A stretch of 31,876 nt of DNA. It comes from Ruminococcus flavefaciens. Lineage in GTDB: Bacteria; Bacillota; Clostridia; Oscillospirales; Ruminococcaceae. This document shows, piece by piece, positions 1 through 7,638 of the stretch. The stretch covers positions 1-31,876 of the forward strand of contig DBYI01000007.1 of assembly GCA_002310115.1 (NCBI GenBank), written 5' to 3'. The notes under the pieces were generated by a model. The model ran no database searches. It was not told the origin of the DNA and saw nothing but the letters and a program-made list of their open reading frames with translations. The translations under genes were made by a program, and so were the position numbers. The stretch's first letter is position 1. Each line of letters begins with the position of its first letter.

Positions 1-307
1 TGATTAGATTTCCTGGATTTAAACTTCGGAAAACCAATTCTGGGATTTCTGAAAAAATTATTATATGCTGTCTGCAAATTAATTTGAGTATTAGCTAAAG
101 CAAGACTATCCACTTCTTTCAGCCACTCATATTTTTCTTTATACTGTGCTGGTGTGTTGATTAACCTTTTTCCAGTCTCATTGTAATACTCAATTTTATC
201 AGATAGCATACGATTATAGATAAAACGTACACAGCCGAATGTTTTTGCAAACATGACTTGCTGTTCTGCGTTCGGGTATATTCTGATTTATATGCCTTGT
301 TTGCCAT
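1..307 (-). CDS. tnpB: TnpB-like RNA-guided nuclease, N-terminal fragment, apparent frameshift near the start, runs off the window
   Basis: Translation from about 284 downwards gives RIYPNAEQQVMFAKTFGCVR and continues through an open frame to base 1, ending in the GFPKFKSRKS-type motif. This is the N-terminal RNA-binding part of IS605 OrfB/TnpB; the RuvC-like catalytic residues and zinc finger would lie outside. The natural start seems to be the ATG at 307, inside the end of tnpA, giving MANKAYK. One base is then missing (TC where a TTC or TAC codon is expected, at 285-286) before RIYPN resumes in the other frame. As the sequence stands, the in-frame start would be the ATG at 254, which loses the conserved first strand. 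It is either a decayed copy or a sequencing error. In IS605 elements TnpB cuts DNA guided by a right-end RNA and is not needed for transposition. Confidence 0.75.
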
Positions 308-725
308 TCTGCTTCCTTCTTCTTCTATCAATCTGTCCCTGGCTTTCTATGTATTCCTTTATTACTTCTATTGGCGCTCCACCCATTGTAAGCAGGCAGA
401 AACTCTGACTCCAGAATGTTTCTTTCCATAATTTTTCCCGTATTTGCGGAAATTCCTTTTTCAAAAGCCTGCTGCTTGCGCTTTTATATGCATTTATAAA
501 CTTACTTATCTCTGTGTTGGGGTGTGCTTTGAAAAGTATGTGTACATGATCTTTATCATGATTCCACTCTTCAAGTGTAATATTATAATTCGGGGCGATA
601 TACTCAAATATATCCCTTGCCCTGTTTGATATTTCATCATCAAATACTTGTCTGCGATACTTGACCACAAACACCAGATGATAGTGAAGCATAAATACCG
701 AATGTGCATTACTATCTAATTTCAC
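288..725 (-). CDS. tnpA: IS200/IS605-family Y1 transposase TnpA
   Basis: This 145-residue protein has the full length of the family. The HUH metal-binding motif is HVHILF (His60, His62) and the nucleophilic tyrosine is Tyr125 in VIKEYIESQ, preceded by the typical FWSQSFCLLTMGG segment. TnpA cuts and rejoins single-stranded DNA at the element ends as a dimer. Translation starts at GTG (723-725), with GAGG placed about 7 nt upstream. The gene has its own consensus promoter at 763-791. Its last 20 bases overlap the start of tnpB. The reading frame is intact, so this copy could still be active in trans even though the adjoining tnpB looks damaged. Confidence 0.93.
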   Translation of the reverse strand: MKLDSNAHSVFMLHYHLVFVVKYRRQVFDDEISNRARDIFEYIAPNYNITLEEWNHDKDHVHILFKAHPNTEISKFINAYKSASSRLLKKEFPQIREKLWKETFWSQSFCLLTMGGAPIEVIKEYIESQGQIDRRRRKQNGKQGI

Positions 726-762
726 TCTTACCTCAGCCTTTCCTTTATAATCGACTGAGCTT

Positions 763-791
763 AGTATACCTCTTTATTTTTTCGTTGTCAA
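763..791 (-). promoter_or_regulatory. Promoter of tnpA
   Basis: Reading the minus strand, TTGACA (791-786) is followed by a 17-base spacer and TATACT (768-763). It lies 38 bases upstream of the tnpA start codon and inside the element's left end, so the IS carries its own promoter. Confidence 0.8.
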
Positions 792-826
792 GTTTATTTC
801 CTATTATTGTTTTGTGCGCTATTCAT

Positions 827-848
827 CTCCCACCTATAGAGGTCGGAG
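827..848. repeat. Subterminal hairpin of the IS left end
   Basis: CTCC/GGAG and ACCT/AGGT arms enclose the loop ATAG, with one C-C mismatch. Imperfect subterminal hairpins of this size are the structures bound by TnpA in the IS200/IS605 family; the assignment rests on position and structure only. Confidence 0.6.
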
Positions 849-907
849 ACTTCTTAGCGGTATTAGGTTAAAAGTACGAAAACAGACTGTACTGTAAGGA
901 GAAGATA

Positions 908-1189
908 ATGGAACAAAAATATCATATCAAAGCACTGATTACAAATATTTCTGATAAGACCTTACTATCAGGCTACAGACCTGCACATGATATTAACGGA
1001 TATCTGACTACTGGGATGCATAAATACCCCGATAATGACAAACTTGGTGCAGGTGAAAGCATAATTGGGTATATAACGTTCATTACGCCAGAATTATACC
1101 TTGATTCAGTCAAGAAGGACAATATAATAGATTTTTATGAAGGCAGCAAAAAAACAGGATATGCAACCGTTTTAGAAATATACAAATAA
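908..1189 (+). CDS. Small stand-alone EF-Tu domain III-like protein
   Basis: The 93-residue product is soluble, with no signal peptide or membrane segment. The order GYRPAH, then YLTTG, then LGAGESIIGYITFITPELY and finally FYEGSKKTGYATVLEIYK follows the C-terminal beta-barrel (domain III) of elongation factor Tu (GYRPQF, T.DVTG, PGD, REGGRTVGAGVV). The GTPase domain is absent, so it cannot act as an elongation factor; single-domain proteins of this type are known in Firmicutes but have no settled role. The start ATG at 908 is preceded by AAGGAG with 7-base spacing. No clear promoter is visible between it and the IS, so the insertion may have separated it from one. It ends at the terminator at 1203-1229. 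Confidence 0.75.
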   Translation: MEQKYHIKALITNISDKTLLSGYRPAHDINGYLTTGMHKYPDNDKLGAGESIIGYITFITPELYLDSVKKDNIIDFYEGSKKTGYATVLEIYK

Positions 1190-1202
1190 TATAGTATAAA
1201 AA

Positions 1203-1229
1203 AATGAGTGGCAGAACCACTCATTTTTT
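1203..1229. terminator. Bidirectional intrinsic terminator between convergent genes
   Basis: A 9-bp perfect stem AATGAGTGG / CCACTCATT with loop CAGAA is flanked by an A-run on the left and a T-run on the right, so it yields a hairpin plus U-tract on both strands. It serves the plus-strand gene ending at 1189 and the minus-strand gene ending at 1229. Confidence 0.85.
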
Positions 1230-2224
1230 CATACTGAGAATATAATACAAATAAAGAAGAAAACTGTTGCACCGATATGCAGCTTACATTTAGAAATAGC
1301 TTCAAGCAACGGAATCTGTTGCTTTACTACTCTATAGCCTATTCCAACAATAACGGGAAGAAGTACAGCAAAAAGCGAGAAAAAGCTTGGAGACTCTGCA
1401 TTCATGGTTATAAAGAACAAAAACAGCGAAATAAACTCAAGTATCACTATCTCCGTAACCAATGAACCGAAGCTGCCTTTTTTTGAACTGTTTTTCTGAG
1501 CTTCTGCAGCTGCAAATATCTCTGCGAGCTTATCCTCAGCAATATTATTTTTTTCCTGTTGTTCAGCTGTTTCAGCAGGCGGCAGACTACATAGACTTTT
1601 CAAATTCATCTTGCCGCTTGTACTGGATTCAGCAAACATTTTTGCTACTTTTTCTTCAGCTTCCCTGAGTTTTTCTTGCTTATCAACAGCATCCGAAACA
1701 ATAGTTGCTTCTGATGATACTGATGCACTTCCCTGCTTTATTTCACTTAAAAGCTTTTCATTTTCAGAATTTTCTGTTTCTTTATGCACGGCATTCCTTG
1801 AAGCAATAGGAACATCACTGTAAGTCATGCTAGTCCCCTTTTTCTTCGCACGATTGCTTTGAGTTTTAGCATTGGCGAACATTTTTGCCACTCGCTCTTC
1901 AGCTTCCCTGATTTTTTCCTGTTTATCAACAGTATCAGTAACAGTAGAAGCATCTTGTGAAATTGAATCGCTTTCTTGCTTTATTTCATCCAAAAGCTTC
2001 TCAGCTTCTGACTTTACTTTTTCATTCTGAACAGCAGATCTTGATGCAATGGGAACATCACTGTAAGTCATGCTGTTACCCTTTTTCTTAGACCGTCTGC
2101 TTTGAGTTTTGGCATTCGCAAACATTTTAGCCACTCGCTCTTCCGCTTCACGCTTCTTTCTGAGTTGTTCATCCTCCTCGGAAGTATCTGGAGCTACGTT
2201 GAGCTCTTTATCATTATCCACCAT
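1229..2224 (-). CDS. Membrane protein with 81-residue tandem repeats and a C-terminal three-helix membrane domain
   Basis: I do not recognise a family. The 331-residue product has a charged cytoplasmic-looking N-terminal half in which the block REAEERVAKMFANAKTQS begins at residues 25 and 106 and again, shortened, at 187: an exact period of 81. A fourth diverged copy (AEDKLAEIFAAAEAQKNSSKKG) begins near 229. Each full unit also contains KKKG.SMTYSDVPIASR. Three hydrophobic segments follow at about 256-273, 282-298 and 316-331, so the chain ends in the membrane. No signal peptide. The start ATG (2222-2224) has GGGGTG five bases upstream. The gene has its own promoter at 2271-2299 and lies behind the terminator of the upstream operon, so it is a separate transcription unit. 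Its function could be scaffold-like, but that is a guess. Confidence 0.8.
   Translation of the reverse strand: MVDNDKELNVAPDTSEEDEQLRKKREAEERVAKMFANAKTQSRRSKKKGNSMTYSDVPIASRSAVQNEKVKSEAEKLLDEIKQESDSISQDASTVTDTVDKQEKIREAEERVAKMFANAKTQSNRAKKKGTSMTYSDVPIASRNAVHKETENSENEKLLSEIKQGSASVSSEATIVSDAVDKQEKLREAEEKVAKMFAESSTSGKMNLKSLCSLPPAETAEQQEKNNIAEDKLAEIFAAAEAQKNSSKKGSFGSLVTEIVILEFISLFLFFITMNAESPSFFSLFAVLLPVIVGIGYRVVKQQIPLLEAISKCKLHIGATVFFFICIIFSV
1667..2152 (-). repeat. Two tandem 243-bp coding repeats
   Basis: Two adjacent units of 81 codons (2152-1910 and 1909-1667) encode near-identical blocks; a third partial unit follows. Similarity is high in the first 35 codons and lower after, which suggests duplication followed by drift rather than a very recent event. 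Confidence 0.8.
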
Positions 2225-2270
2225 ATATTCACCCCTGTCTGTCTAAAAAAATGGCGAAGCTTTCATAAGA

Positions 2271-2299
2271 ATTATACCTCAAAAATACCTGTATGTCAA
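2271..2299 (-). promoter_or_regulatory. Consensus promoter of the repeat membrane protein gene
   Basis: TTGACA (2299-2294), 17-base spacer, TATAAT (2276-2271) on the minus strand. Both hexamers match the sigma-A consensus exactly, 47 bases before the start codon. Confidence 0.85.
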
Positions 2300-2361
2300 T
2301 ATAATCGCCAGCTGCATCTTTATAGTACATGCAGTCGGCAAAAAACATTTCTACAAGAAAG

Positions 2362-2401
2362 AAGCTCCCGAAAGCAGCATTACGCAGCTTTTCGGGAGCT
2401 T
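2362..2401 (-). terminator. Terminator of the seven-gene machinery operon
   Basis: An 11-bp stem AAGCTCCCGAA / TTCGGGAGCTT, extended inward with one bulge, lies just after the stop of the last gene (2417). On the minus strand it is followed by a T-rich stretch (TTCTTTCTTG). Confidence 0.7.
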
Positions 2402-2416
2402 GCTCATATTTGATTG

Positions 2417-2644
2417 TCAGCCAAGAGAGCGCAGCTTCTTCTGAAGCTCTATCATATGGTTACGGCAGGCAGTTATTTCGCCCGTGTATTTATTGAACCA
2501 TTCTACGTCCGTTTCGTCAGGTTGCTCCTGAAGCAGAATCGCCTGTACCAGAGCTGACTGCGAACGCGAACGCTTTCTCTCTATCTCCTTTATAGTGCTC
2601 ATGCAGAGCTTTATTTCTTTTTTCAGACGTCTTTTTTCGCCCAT
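2417..2644 (-). CDS. Small coiled-coil protein, last gene of the operon
   Basis: The 75-residue product is strongly charged, starts MGEKRRLKKEIKLCMSTIKE and is predicted by eye to be mostly helical with heptad-like spacing in its first 35 and last 20 residues. It has no membrane segment and no motif I recognise. GGAGG lies 8 bases before the ATG, so it should be well translated. It follows the preceding gene by only 18 bases, and its position at the end of the operon suggests a small cytoplasmic partner of the membrane-anchored proteins encoded upstream. The function is unknown. Confidence 0.7.
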   Translation of the reverse strand: MGEKRRLKKEIKLCMSTIKEIERKRSRSQSALVQAILLQEQPDETDVEWFNKYTGEITACRNHMIELQKKLRSLG

Positions 2645-2662
2645 GATAAAACCTCCTCTGCA

Positions 2663-3115
2663 TCAATAGCCTTGCTTATCTACAGAATCTACCAATGCCT
2701 GCGCCTCATCGTAGCCCTTGTCAAGATCTTCGAGTATATCATTGATTGCCGTTTCCAGCTCATCAAGCTTTCCCTTCATCTGTTCGGGATACTTTATCAG
2801 GCAGGTGCTGACCTCGTTTATGGTCTTTTTTTCCTCATCGAGATCTTCTATAAGAAATACAAAGGCATTAGCGCCGCTTAAATCGCTTACTATACGCATA
2901 TACCTAAGTTCCAGGTCACCCTCAGCATTTTTGTATGATTCTATGTCGGTAATCACATCCTGGAGACCTGTACGATACTGCTTTTTATATGTTTCCTGAA
3001 CACGTTTGACTTCGTCCATGTAAAGAGCTATGAACACGAGCAGCGCCACAAATGTGATAAGGAACAGAACGATCGCACTAATCATTCTCCTTTTCATCAG
3101 TTTCTCTTGATTCAC
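2663..3115 (-). CDS. Single-pass membrane protein with helical outer or inner stalk
   Basis: This 150-residue protein has one hydrophobic segment at about residues 12-32, directly after a KRR-rich N-terminus, so the long helical remainder (about 33-150) probably lies outside the cell. No family is recognised. The most likely start is GTG at 3115, which has GAGG nine bases upstream; ATG codons at 3097 and 3085 are alternatives that would shorten the cytoplasmic tail by 6 or 10 residues. With the GTG start it overlaps the end of the upstream DUF2357-signal peptidase gene by 38 bases, a sign of translational coupling and perhaps a fixed stoichiometry between the two products. Confidence 0.75.
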   Translation of the reverse strand: MNQEKLMKRRMISAIVLFLITFVALLVFIALYMDEVKRVQETYKKQYRTGLQDVITDIESYKNAEGDLELRYMRIVSDLSGANAFVFLIEDLDEEKKTINEVSTCLIKYPEQMKGKLDELETAINDILEDLDKGYDEAQALVDSVDKQGY

Positions 3116-6032
3116 TCGTATTCACCTCGTTTTCGGGACTGTATCCGATCTCTTCAAGCCTACGCTTCTCCTTTTCAATGGCCTCTCGCATTGCTGCCTC
3201 ATGTTTCTCCTCAGGAGTGATCTTTTCCTTGGCAGCAGCTTCTTTTCCTATTTTCACTACTGTCTTTGCCTCATAAAAAGATATGCAAGTCATTGTTATG
3301 ACTACCAGCAGCAGAAGAAGCTTTCTTGCATTTACAAATGAGTTCAGCCATATAAAGAATCTTGCCTTGCTCTTGTATTTTCCGACTATATTTTCTGGCT
3401 TTACAGAAACACTGTCATCAACCGGATTTGCGTCACCTCTTGTAATAAAACTTCCGTCATCGTTCTTTCCAACTATTCGGTGAGTCACAAGAAGTCCGCG
3501 TATATCACTCTGTTCAGAATAGAACGAGATTATATCTCCCTCAGCCAGAGTGCTTACATCGGTCTTTTCAACGATGATGTACTCACCTGTATATATGGAA
3601 GGCTCCATACTTCCTGTTACTACCCTAAGTATGCTCTTGCCGAACACATTCACAGCCTTGCCTCTTGCCGAACATACCATTACGTATATAACAAAAACAA
3701 GAGCTAGTACAGTAATAACAGCAACTATTATATTGGATATCTTGTTGGAGTTGTCCTCTTCTCTCTCCTCAGTTTCACTCTCCATAGCCTCAAGGCTCTC
3801 AGCGCTTTCACGTATGCTCTTTTCAAGCTCTGCCTTTTCCTTTTTACGGGTCTCAATAGCTCGGCTTATTCTTTCAAATACATTTACGTGATACGCCTTG
3901 TAGAGTCGCTTCATTTCCTTGTCTATAGCAAGTTGCTCCTCGGGAGTTCTAACAGGCGGAGTATACTGCGGCTTAGGCTTGTTCTTGTCAGCCTTGCGCT
4001 TTTTCAGTTTGAACTTAACATCACCTATAAAGCGCCTTAACCTGTAACTTGTAGCCTGTCCGTACTTCCTGTAGTAGACCTCCATATCCTTTCTTTCCTG
4101 CTTTTCGCGCTCCTTTTCGTCCAGCTTTGCCTGTTTTGCAGCAAGAAGCTGTCTATAGCGCGGATTATCGGTATCCTTAGGTATGATACCAAATACCACC
4201 GCAAGCAGGTGCCTTATCAATCTGATAAGCACATATATCGGATTCCACGAATATTCGCGGTATATCTCCCTGAAAGGTTTGCTCTCGAAACGCTGTCTTT
4301 CAGCCTTAAGCCGCTGAGCACGTTCCGTTTCTGCACGTTCCTTTTCGCGCCGCTGCTGCTCAAGCTTCTTTCTTGCTGCAACAGCTCTAGGATCCTCAAA
4401 GGCTTCGCTGTTCTCATCAGCTTCAAGCTCTGCCTTGACTTCCTCGATTTCTTCTTCTGTGACTTCTTCATAAGCTTGCTTTTCAAGCTCTTTCTCATCA
4501 GGCTCATTATGAAGAGTTTCCTCGTCGAGTCCCTCTGCTTCTCCAAGCTCGTTTCGTGCAAGCTCTTTATTACGGCGTATCTCTTCACGCTCGGCAGCAA
4601 GTCTTTCCTCTTCTTCGCGTTTCAGACGAGCTTCCTCTTCGCGCTTGCGTATTTCTTCAAGCCGTGCAAGACGCTCTGCCTCGAGGCGCTGACGTTCGCG
4701 CTCTTCCGCTTCCTGTTCAGCACGCTTCTGCTCTAGCATTTCCTGAACGCGGCGTTCTTCTTCTTCCTTGGCTATGCGGATACGCTCCAGCTCTGCCTGT
4801 CTTACTTCCTCGATACGCTTCATTTCGGCAAGTCTTGCTTCTTCTTCCTGACGCCGTTTTTCCTCTTCAGCACGTTCGCTCTCAAGCTTGGCGAGATATT
4901 CATTCTCCAGTTTGATTACAGTCTCGAGCTCCTTGAACATCTCAGTGAGGTTCTCCGGAAGTCCCTTTTCCATTCTGAAGTCGCCGTCAGCAGCGATATA
5001 TCCTGCCGTTGTCTCGGAGGAAACGCTGTAATCCGCAGCAAGGGTCTTGTCGAATTTTTTCAGGAACTTCGGCGCTAAAGGCTTACCAGTCTGTGACTTG
5101 AGCTGTTTCATCTTATCCAGGCTGTCCACGTTATTGTACGAACGGAAGAGCAGCAGATTAAGTATTATCAGCTTGTAGAAGTCATTGACATAGTCTTCCT
5201 GAGGCTGCATCGCCGTGTTTTCTACGTTAATCTCATATCCAACCTTGTCGTAGCTCTCAATGTACTGCCAAAGTGTCAGGCAGGCTTTGAGGTCTACATT
5301 CTTCATAATGGCGTTGGTTCGCATTACAGGCGGTCGTATATATGTATTTCCGAGAGTTCTGCAAAGAACCGATCCTTTGTAGCCCTCGATAGCTGTTTTC
5401 AGCTTTTCTACTCTCTGCCACACGGTAAAACCATTGGCGTCTGTAGATTCAAGATTGTCAATAGTTTCTATCTTTACGTCTATCTTCATTTTTCCGCCAG
5501 AGCCGTCATCAATGACCGTATCGTAGCCGAGAGTATAGACCTCCTCGTCTTTCGATACCTGTGCAAGCTTCTCGTAACGTGTATTTATGAAGATATACAA
5601 TCTGTCGATAAGGGTATTTACGAATTTATTCTCGTAGGTAAACAGACTTTCTTCCTTGTGTATGTTGAGTATCTTTGAAGGGGTTATCTTACCCGTTTTC
5701 TTATCAACGCTCTGAATAAGGTCTGTATGCTGTGCAAGGTGCTTGACCGATTCAATAGTGGTCTTTCTCGACAGCGCTATAGGGACTATTTCTTCAACAT
5801 CCTCGATGGTCTTTCTCGGACTTCGAAGGAAATTATCCACATGAGTTATACCATTCTCTATAGCCTCTACCCACGATACATCTATCGCCTTCTCCATAAG
5901 CTTACGGTTGAAGGCAAATGTATTGCGGCTGGTATTCAGCAGGGAATCAAGTGCATTGTATAACTCATCACTGTCGAATACCTCAGTGAGTATCTCAAAC
6001 TCACTGTACCACTTGCTGTATAAGTCGTTCAC
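3078..6032 (-). CDS. DUF2357-like / long coiled coil / SipW-type signal peptidase fusion protein
   Basis: A 984-residue protein with three visible parts. Residues 1-360 resemble the DUF2357 domain of McrC-type partners of McrB-like ATPases (IALSRKTTIESVKHLA, then FTYENKFVNTLIDRLY). Residues about 365-585 are a very charged Glu/Arg/Lys coiled coil, followed by a basic region. The C-terminal part (765-920) is a signal peptidase I of the SipW/ER type: membrane segment 766-786, catalytic Ser808 in TGSMEPSIYTGEYIIVEK, general-base His851 in VTHRIVG, the FITRGDANPVDD box (862-873), and a second membrane segment 903-918 before a charged tail. The usual McrC nuclease motif is not seen. Translation starts at GTG (6030-6032) with an AGGTGAGG site. 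It begins 25 bases after the ATPase gene, arguing for a joint complex. The DUF2357 call is less certain than the peptidase call. Confidence 0.85.
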   Translation of the reverse strand: MNDLYSKWYSEFEILTEVFDSDELYNALDSLLNTSRNTFAFNRKLMEKAIDVSWVEAIENGITHVDNFLRSPRKTIEDVEEIVPIALSRKTTIESVKHLAQHTDLIQSVDKKTGKITPSKILNIHKEESLFTYENKFVNTLIDRLYIFINTRYEKLAQVSKDEEVYTLGYDTVIDDGSGGKMKIDVKIETIDNLESTDANGFTVWQRVEKLKTAIEGYKGSVLCRTLGNTYIRPPVMRTNAIMKNVDLKACLTLWQYIESYDKVGYEINVENTAMQPQEDYVNDFYKLIILNLLLFRSYNNVDSLDKMKQLKSQTGKPLAPKFLKKFDKTLAADYSVSSETTAGYIAADGDFRMEKGLPENLTEMFKELETVIKLENEYLAKLESERAEEEKRRQEEEARLAEMKRIEEVRQAELERIRIAKEEEERRVQEMLEQKRAEQEAEERERQRLEAERLARLEEIRKREEEARLKREEEERLAAEREEIRRNKELARNELGEAEGLDEETLHNEPDEKELEKQAYEEVTEEEIEEVKAELEADENSEAFEDPRAVAARKKLEQQRREKERAETERAQRLKAERQRFESKPFREIYREYSWNPIYVLIRLIRHLLAVVFGIIPKDTDNPRYRQLLAAKQAKLDEKEREKQERKDMEVYYRKYGQATSYRLRRFIGDVKFKLKKRKADKNKPKPQYTPPVRTPEEQLAIDKEMKRLYKAYHVNVFERISRAIETRKKEKAELEKSIRESAESLEAMESETEEREEDNSNKISNIIVAVITVLALVFVIYVMVCSARGKAVNVFGKSILRVVTGSMEPSIYTGEYIIVEKTDVSTLAEGDIISFYSEQSDIRGLLVTHRIVGKNDDGSFITRGDANPVDDSVSVKPENIVGKYKSKARFFIWLNSFVNARKLLLLLVVITMTCISFYEAKTVVKIGKEAAAKEKITPEEKHEAAMREAIEKEKRRLEEIGYSPENEVNTSESRETDEKEND

Positions 6033-6056
6033 TTGTCCTCACCTGCTTTTTCCGAA

Positions 6057-7625
6057 TCAGAACAGCTTCTGCAATCTTTCAAGGTAAGCTATAGATTCGT
6101 TCATTTTATTCTTGCCGAATGTCTTGGTCATGTAGGCGCAAAGTTCACGAAGCTCTTCTCTCAGCATGGCGAGATTGAGAGATTCAAATTTACGGAATAT
6201 CTTTGTAGCGAGTATGTAGTCGATACCGTCCAGCTCGTCGCCGCCGCAGGCTACATATACAGGAACAAAGAGGTTCATCTGCTTGAGTATACGGTTACCG
6301 AAGGCAACTCTCAGCTTTTCGATTACCCAGAGGTCAAGCTGCTGTATCTTCTTGAGGTTTTCCTGAGATATAGGATATTTGTCGAACGCATCCCTGAACA
6401 GCTGGTCAAGATGTTCAAAGCCCAGGTTCATAGGCGGCGTATCCGGAGCGTCAAAGGCAACGCCCTTGGCGTCAAGGTTTATAGGCTGTGCACGGTCATA
6501 AACCTTATCGGAAATAGCGAATGTAGAGTCGTCGTTATTCGCAGTACCGATGTACCATATATTCTGAGGGATGCGTATCTTTCCCTTGTCAAGGTTCTCA
6601 GGGTCGGTGCTCCATACGTTCGGAACTATATCAAGTTCCCACTCGTCAGCGTTAGGCATTTCGAGTATGGAGAGCATTTCCGCGAAGTAGTACTCGACAC
6701 GGGCAATGTTCATCTCATCGAGAAGTATGAGGTTTATATCGTTATTATAGCCTGATGAATAGATTCTCTTGAGCACCTCTGTCTCGTTGAAGTTCTTTGT
6801 AAATTCGTTGAAGTAACCGAAAAGCTCAGTTCTGTCACGCCATGACGGCTGTACTGAAGCTATAGTCGTATCTACCTGAAGGAACTTACCAAAGGAGTAC
6901 GGGAGAGAAGTTTTACCTGTACCTGATATACCTTGAAGGATAATTAGCTTCGTAGAAGCCATACCTGCAATGAACAGGCGTATTACCTTAGGTTCATAGT
7001 ACAGATGCATTCTTGAACATGCAAAATTTCTGAAATTCTCACATATACCAACAAGGTCTATCTCATTGTCATACTCAGGAGGAGTATAGGTCTTGTAGAA
7101 AGCATCAACCTCGATAAGCTTTGAGAAACGGTGTTCAGTAGTCTGGACAACGCCGCTCTCAACCACCTGCGGCTGAGCCTCTCCGCCTTCGCCTTCTGCA
7201 CCTGCACCCTCACCAGCAAACGATAGTGCAGCCGATCCGGCAGGAAGTCCCATCTGAGCTACCTTCATAGCCATTATTTCGTCCTTTTCCTTTGCCATTT
7301 TCATGACCTTGCGCTGGAGCTCAGCGATCTCCTCGAGGAGATCCTCGTTACTGACAATAGAATGTCTGAAACGGATATACTTACGTATACCAAAGATAAT
7401 AAGCATCGCAAGAAGAACATAAATTGCTAATACGATGATTATGGCCAGAATGGAAAGCACCCAGCTGAGAGCTCCGTAATTCTGAGAATGTTCCTTGAAA
7501 ATATCTATGTAATTTTTTATGTTGAATATCTGCTTGACACCGCGAGCAAATCCCCTTCCGATGTCAGCATAGCCTTTCAGCATTTCAGAAATAAATGCAA
7601 AAAACCATTTTAGAAATTCATTCAT
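6057..7625 (-). CDS. Membrane-anchored McrB-like AAA+ ATPase
   Basis: The 522-residue product carries a transmembrane segment at about residues 52-80, a short coiled coil (95-120), a Gly/Ala-rich linker, and a McrB/dynein-type AAA+ module: Walker A GISGTGKT (232-239), Walker B LILLDEMNIARVEYYFAEML (residues 299-318), and a sensor/DKV element IGTANNDDSTFAISDKVYDR (359-378). These match the McrB subfamily, whose members normally are soluble GTPases or ATPases driving DNA restriction with McrC. No methyl-DNA-binding domain is present. I chose the ATG at 7625 because GGAGA lies 5 bases upstream; a longer GTG-start frame to 7655 would begin inside a hairpin. The following gene, a DUF2357-like fusion, is the probable partner. 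Confidence 0.9.
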   Translation of the reverse strand: MNEFLKWFFAFISEMLKGYADIGRGFARGVKQIFNIKNYIDIFKEHSQNYGALSWVLSILAIIIVLAIYVLLAMLIIFGIRKYIRFRHSIVSNEDLLEEIAELQRKVMKMAKEKDEIMAMKVAQMGLPAGSAALSFAGEGAGAEGEGGEAQPQVVESGVVQTTEHRFSKLIEVDAFYKTYTPPEYDNEIDLVGICENFRNFACSRMHLYYEPKVIRLFIAGMASTKLIILQGISGTGKTSLPYSFGKFLQVDTTIASVQPSWRDRTELFGYFNEFTKNFNETEVLKRIYSSGYNNDINLILLDEMNIARVEYYFAEMLSILEMPNADEWELDIVPNVWSTDPENLDKGKIRIPQNIWYIGTANNDDSTFAISDKVYDRAQPINLDAKGVAFDAPDTPPMNLGFEHLDQLFRDAFDKYPISQENLKKIQQLDLWVIEKLRVAFGNRILKQMNLFVPVYVACGGDELDGIDYILATKIFRKFESLNLAMLREELRELCAYMTKTFGKNKMNESIAYLERLQKLF

Positions 7626-7638
7626 AATATTCTCCGCA

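Larger units (their letters stand above)
1..865 (-). mobile_element. IS200/IS605-family insertion sequence, left part only
   Basis: The element is recognised from a Y1-type tnpA followed by an overlapping tnpB in the same orientation, the usual IS605 layout. The non-coding segment upstream of tnpA contains a subterminal imperfect hairpin at 827-848 (stem CTCC-C-ACCT, loop ATAG, AGGT-C-GGAG), as expected for a left end recognised as a folded single strand by TnpA. The exact outer boundary cannot be fixed: these elements have no terminal inverted repeats and make no target duplication. I place it near 865 because the sequence after GCGG loses any resemblance to such ends. The right end, with the rest of tnpB and any guide-RNA region, lies beyond base 1. 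Confidence 0.8.

Noticed and set aside
4209..4736. Long reading frames antisense to the fusion gene and to the giant gene
   Set aside because: They mirror the charged coiled-coil or the low-complexity Thr/Ser repeats, lack ribosome binding sites, and overlap clearly coding sequence.
3078..7625. A classical McrBC type IV restriction system
   Set aside because: The ATPase has a membrane helix and no methyl-DNA-binding domain, and the partner has a signal peptidase rather than a visible nuclease; the neighbours are surface proteins.
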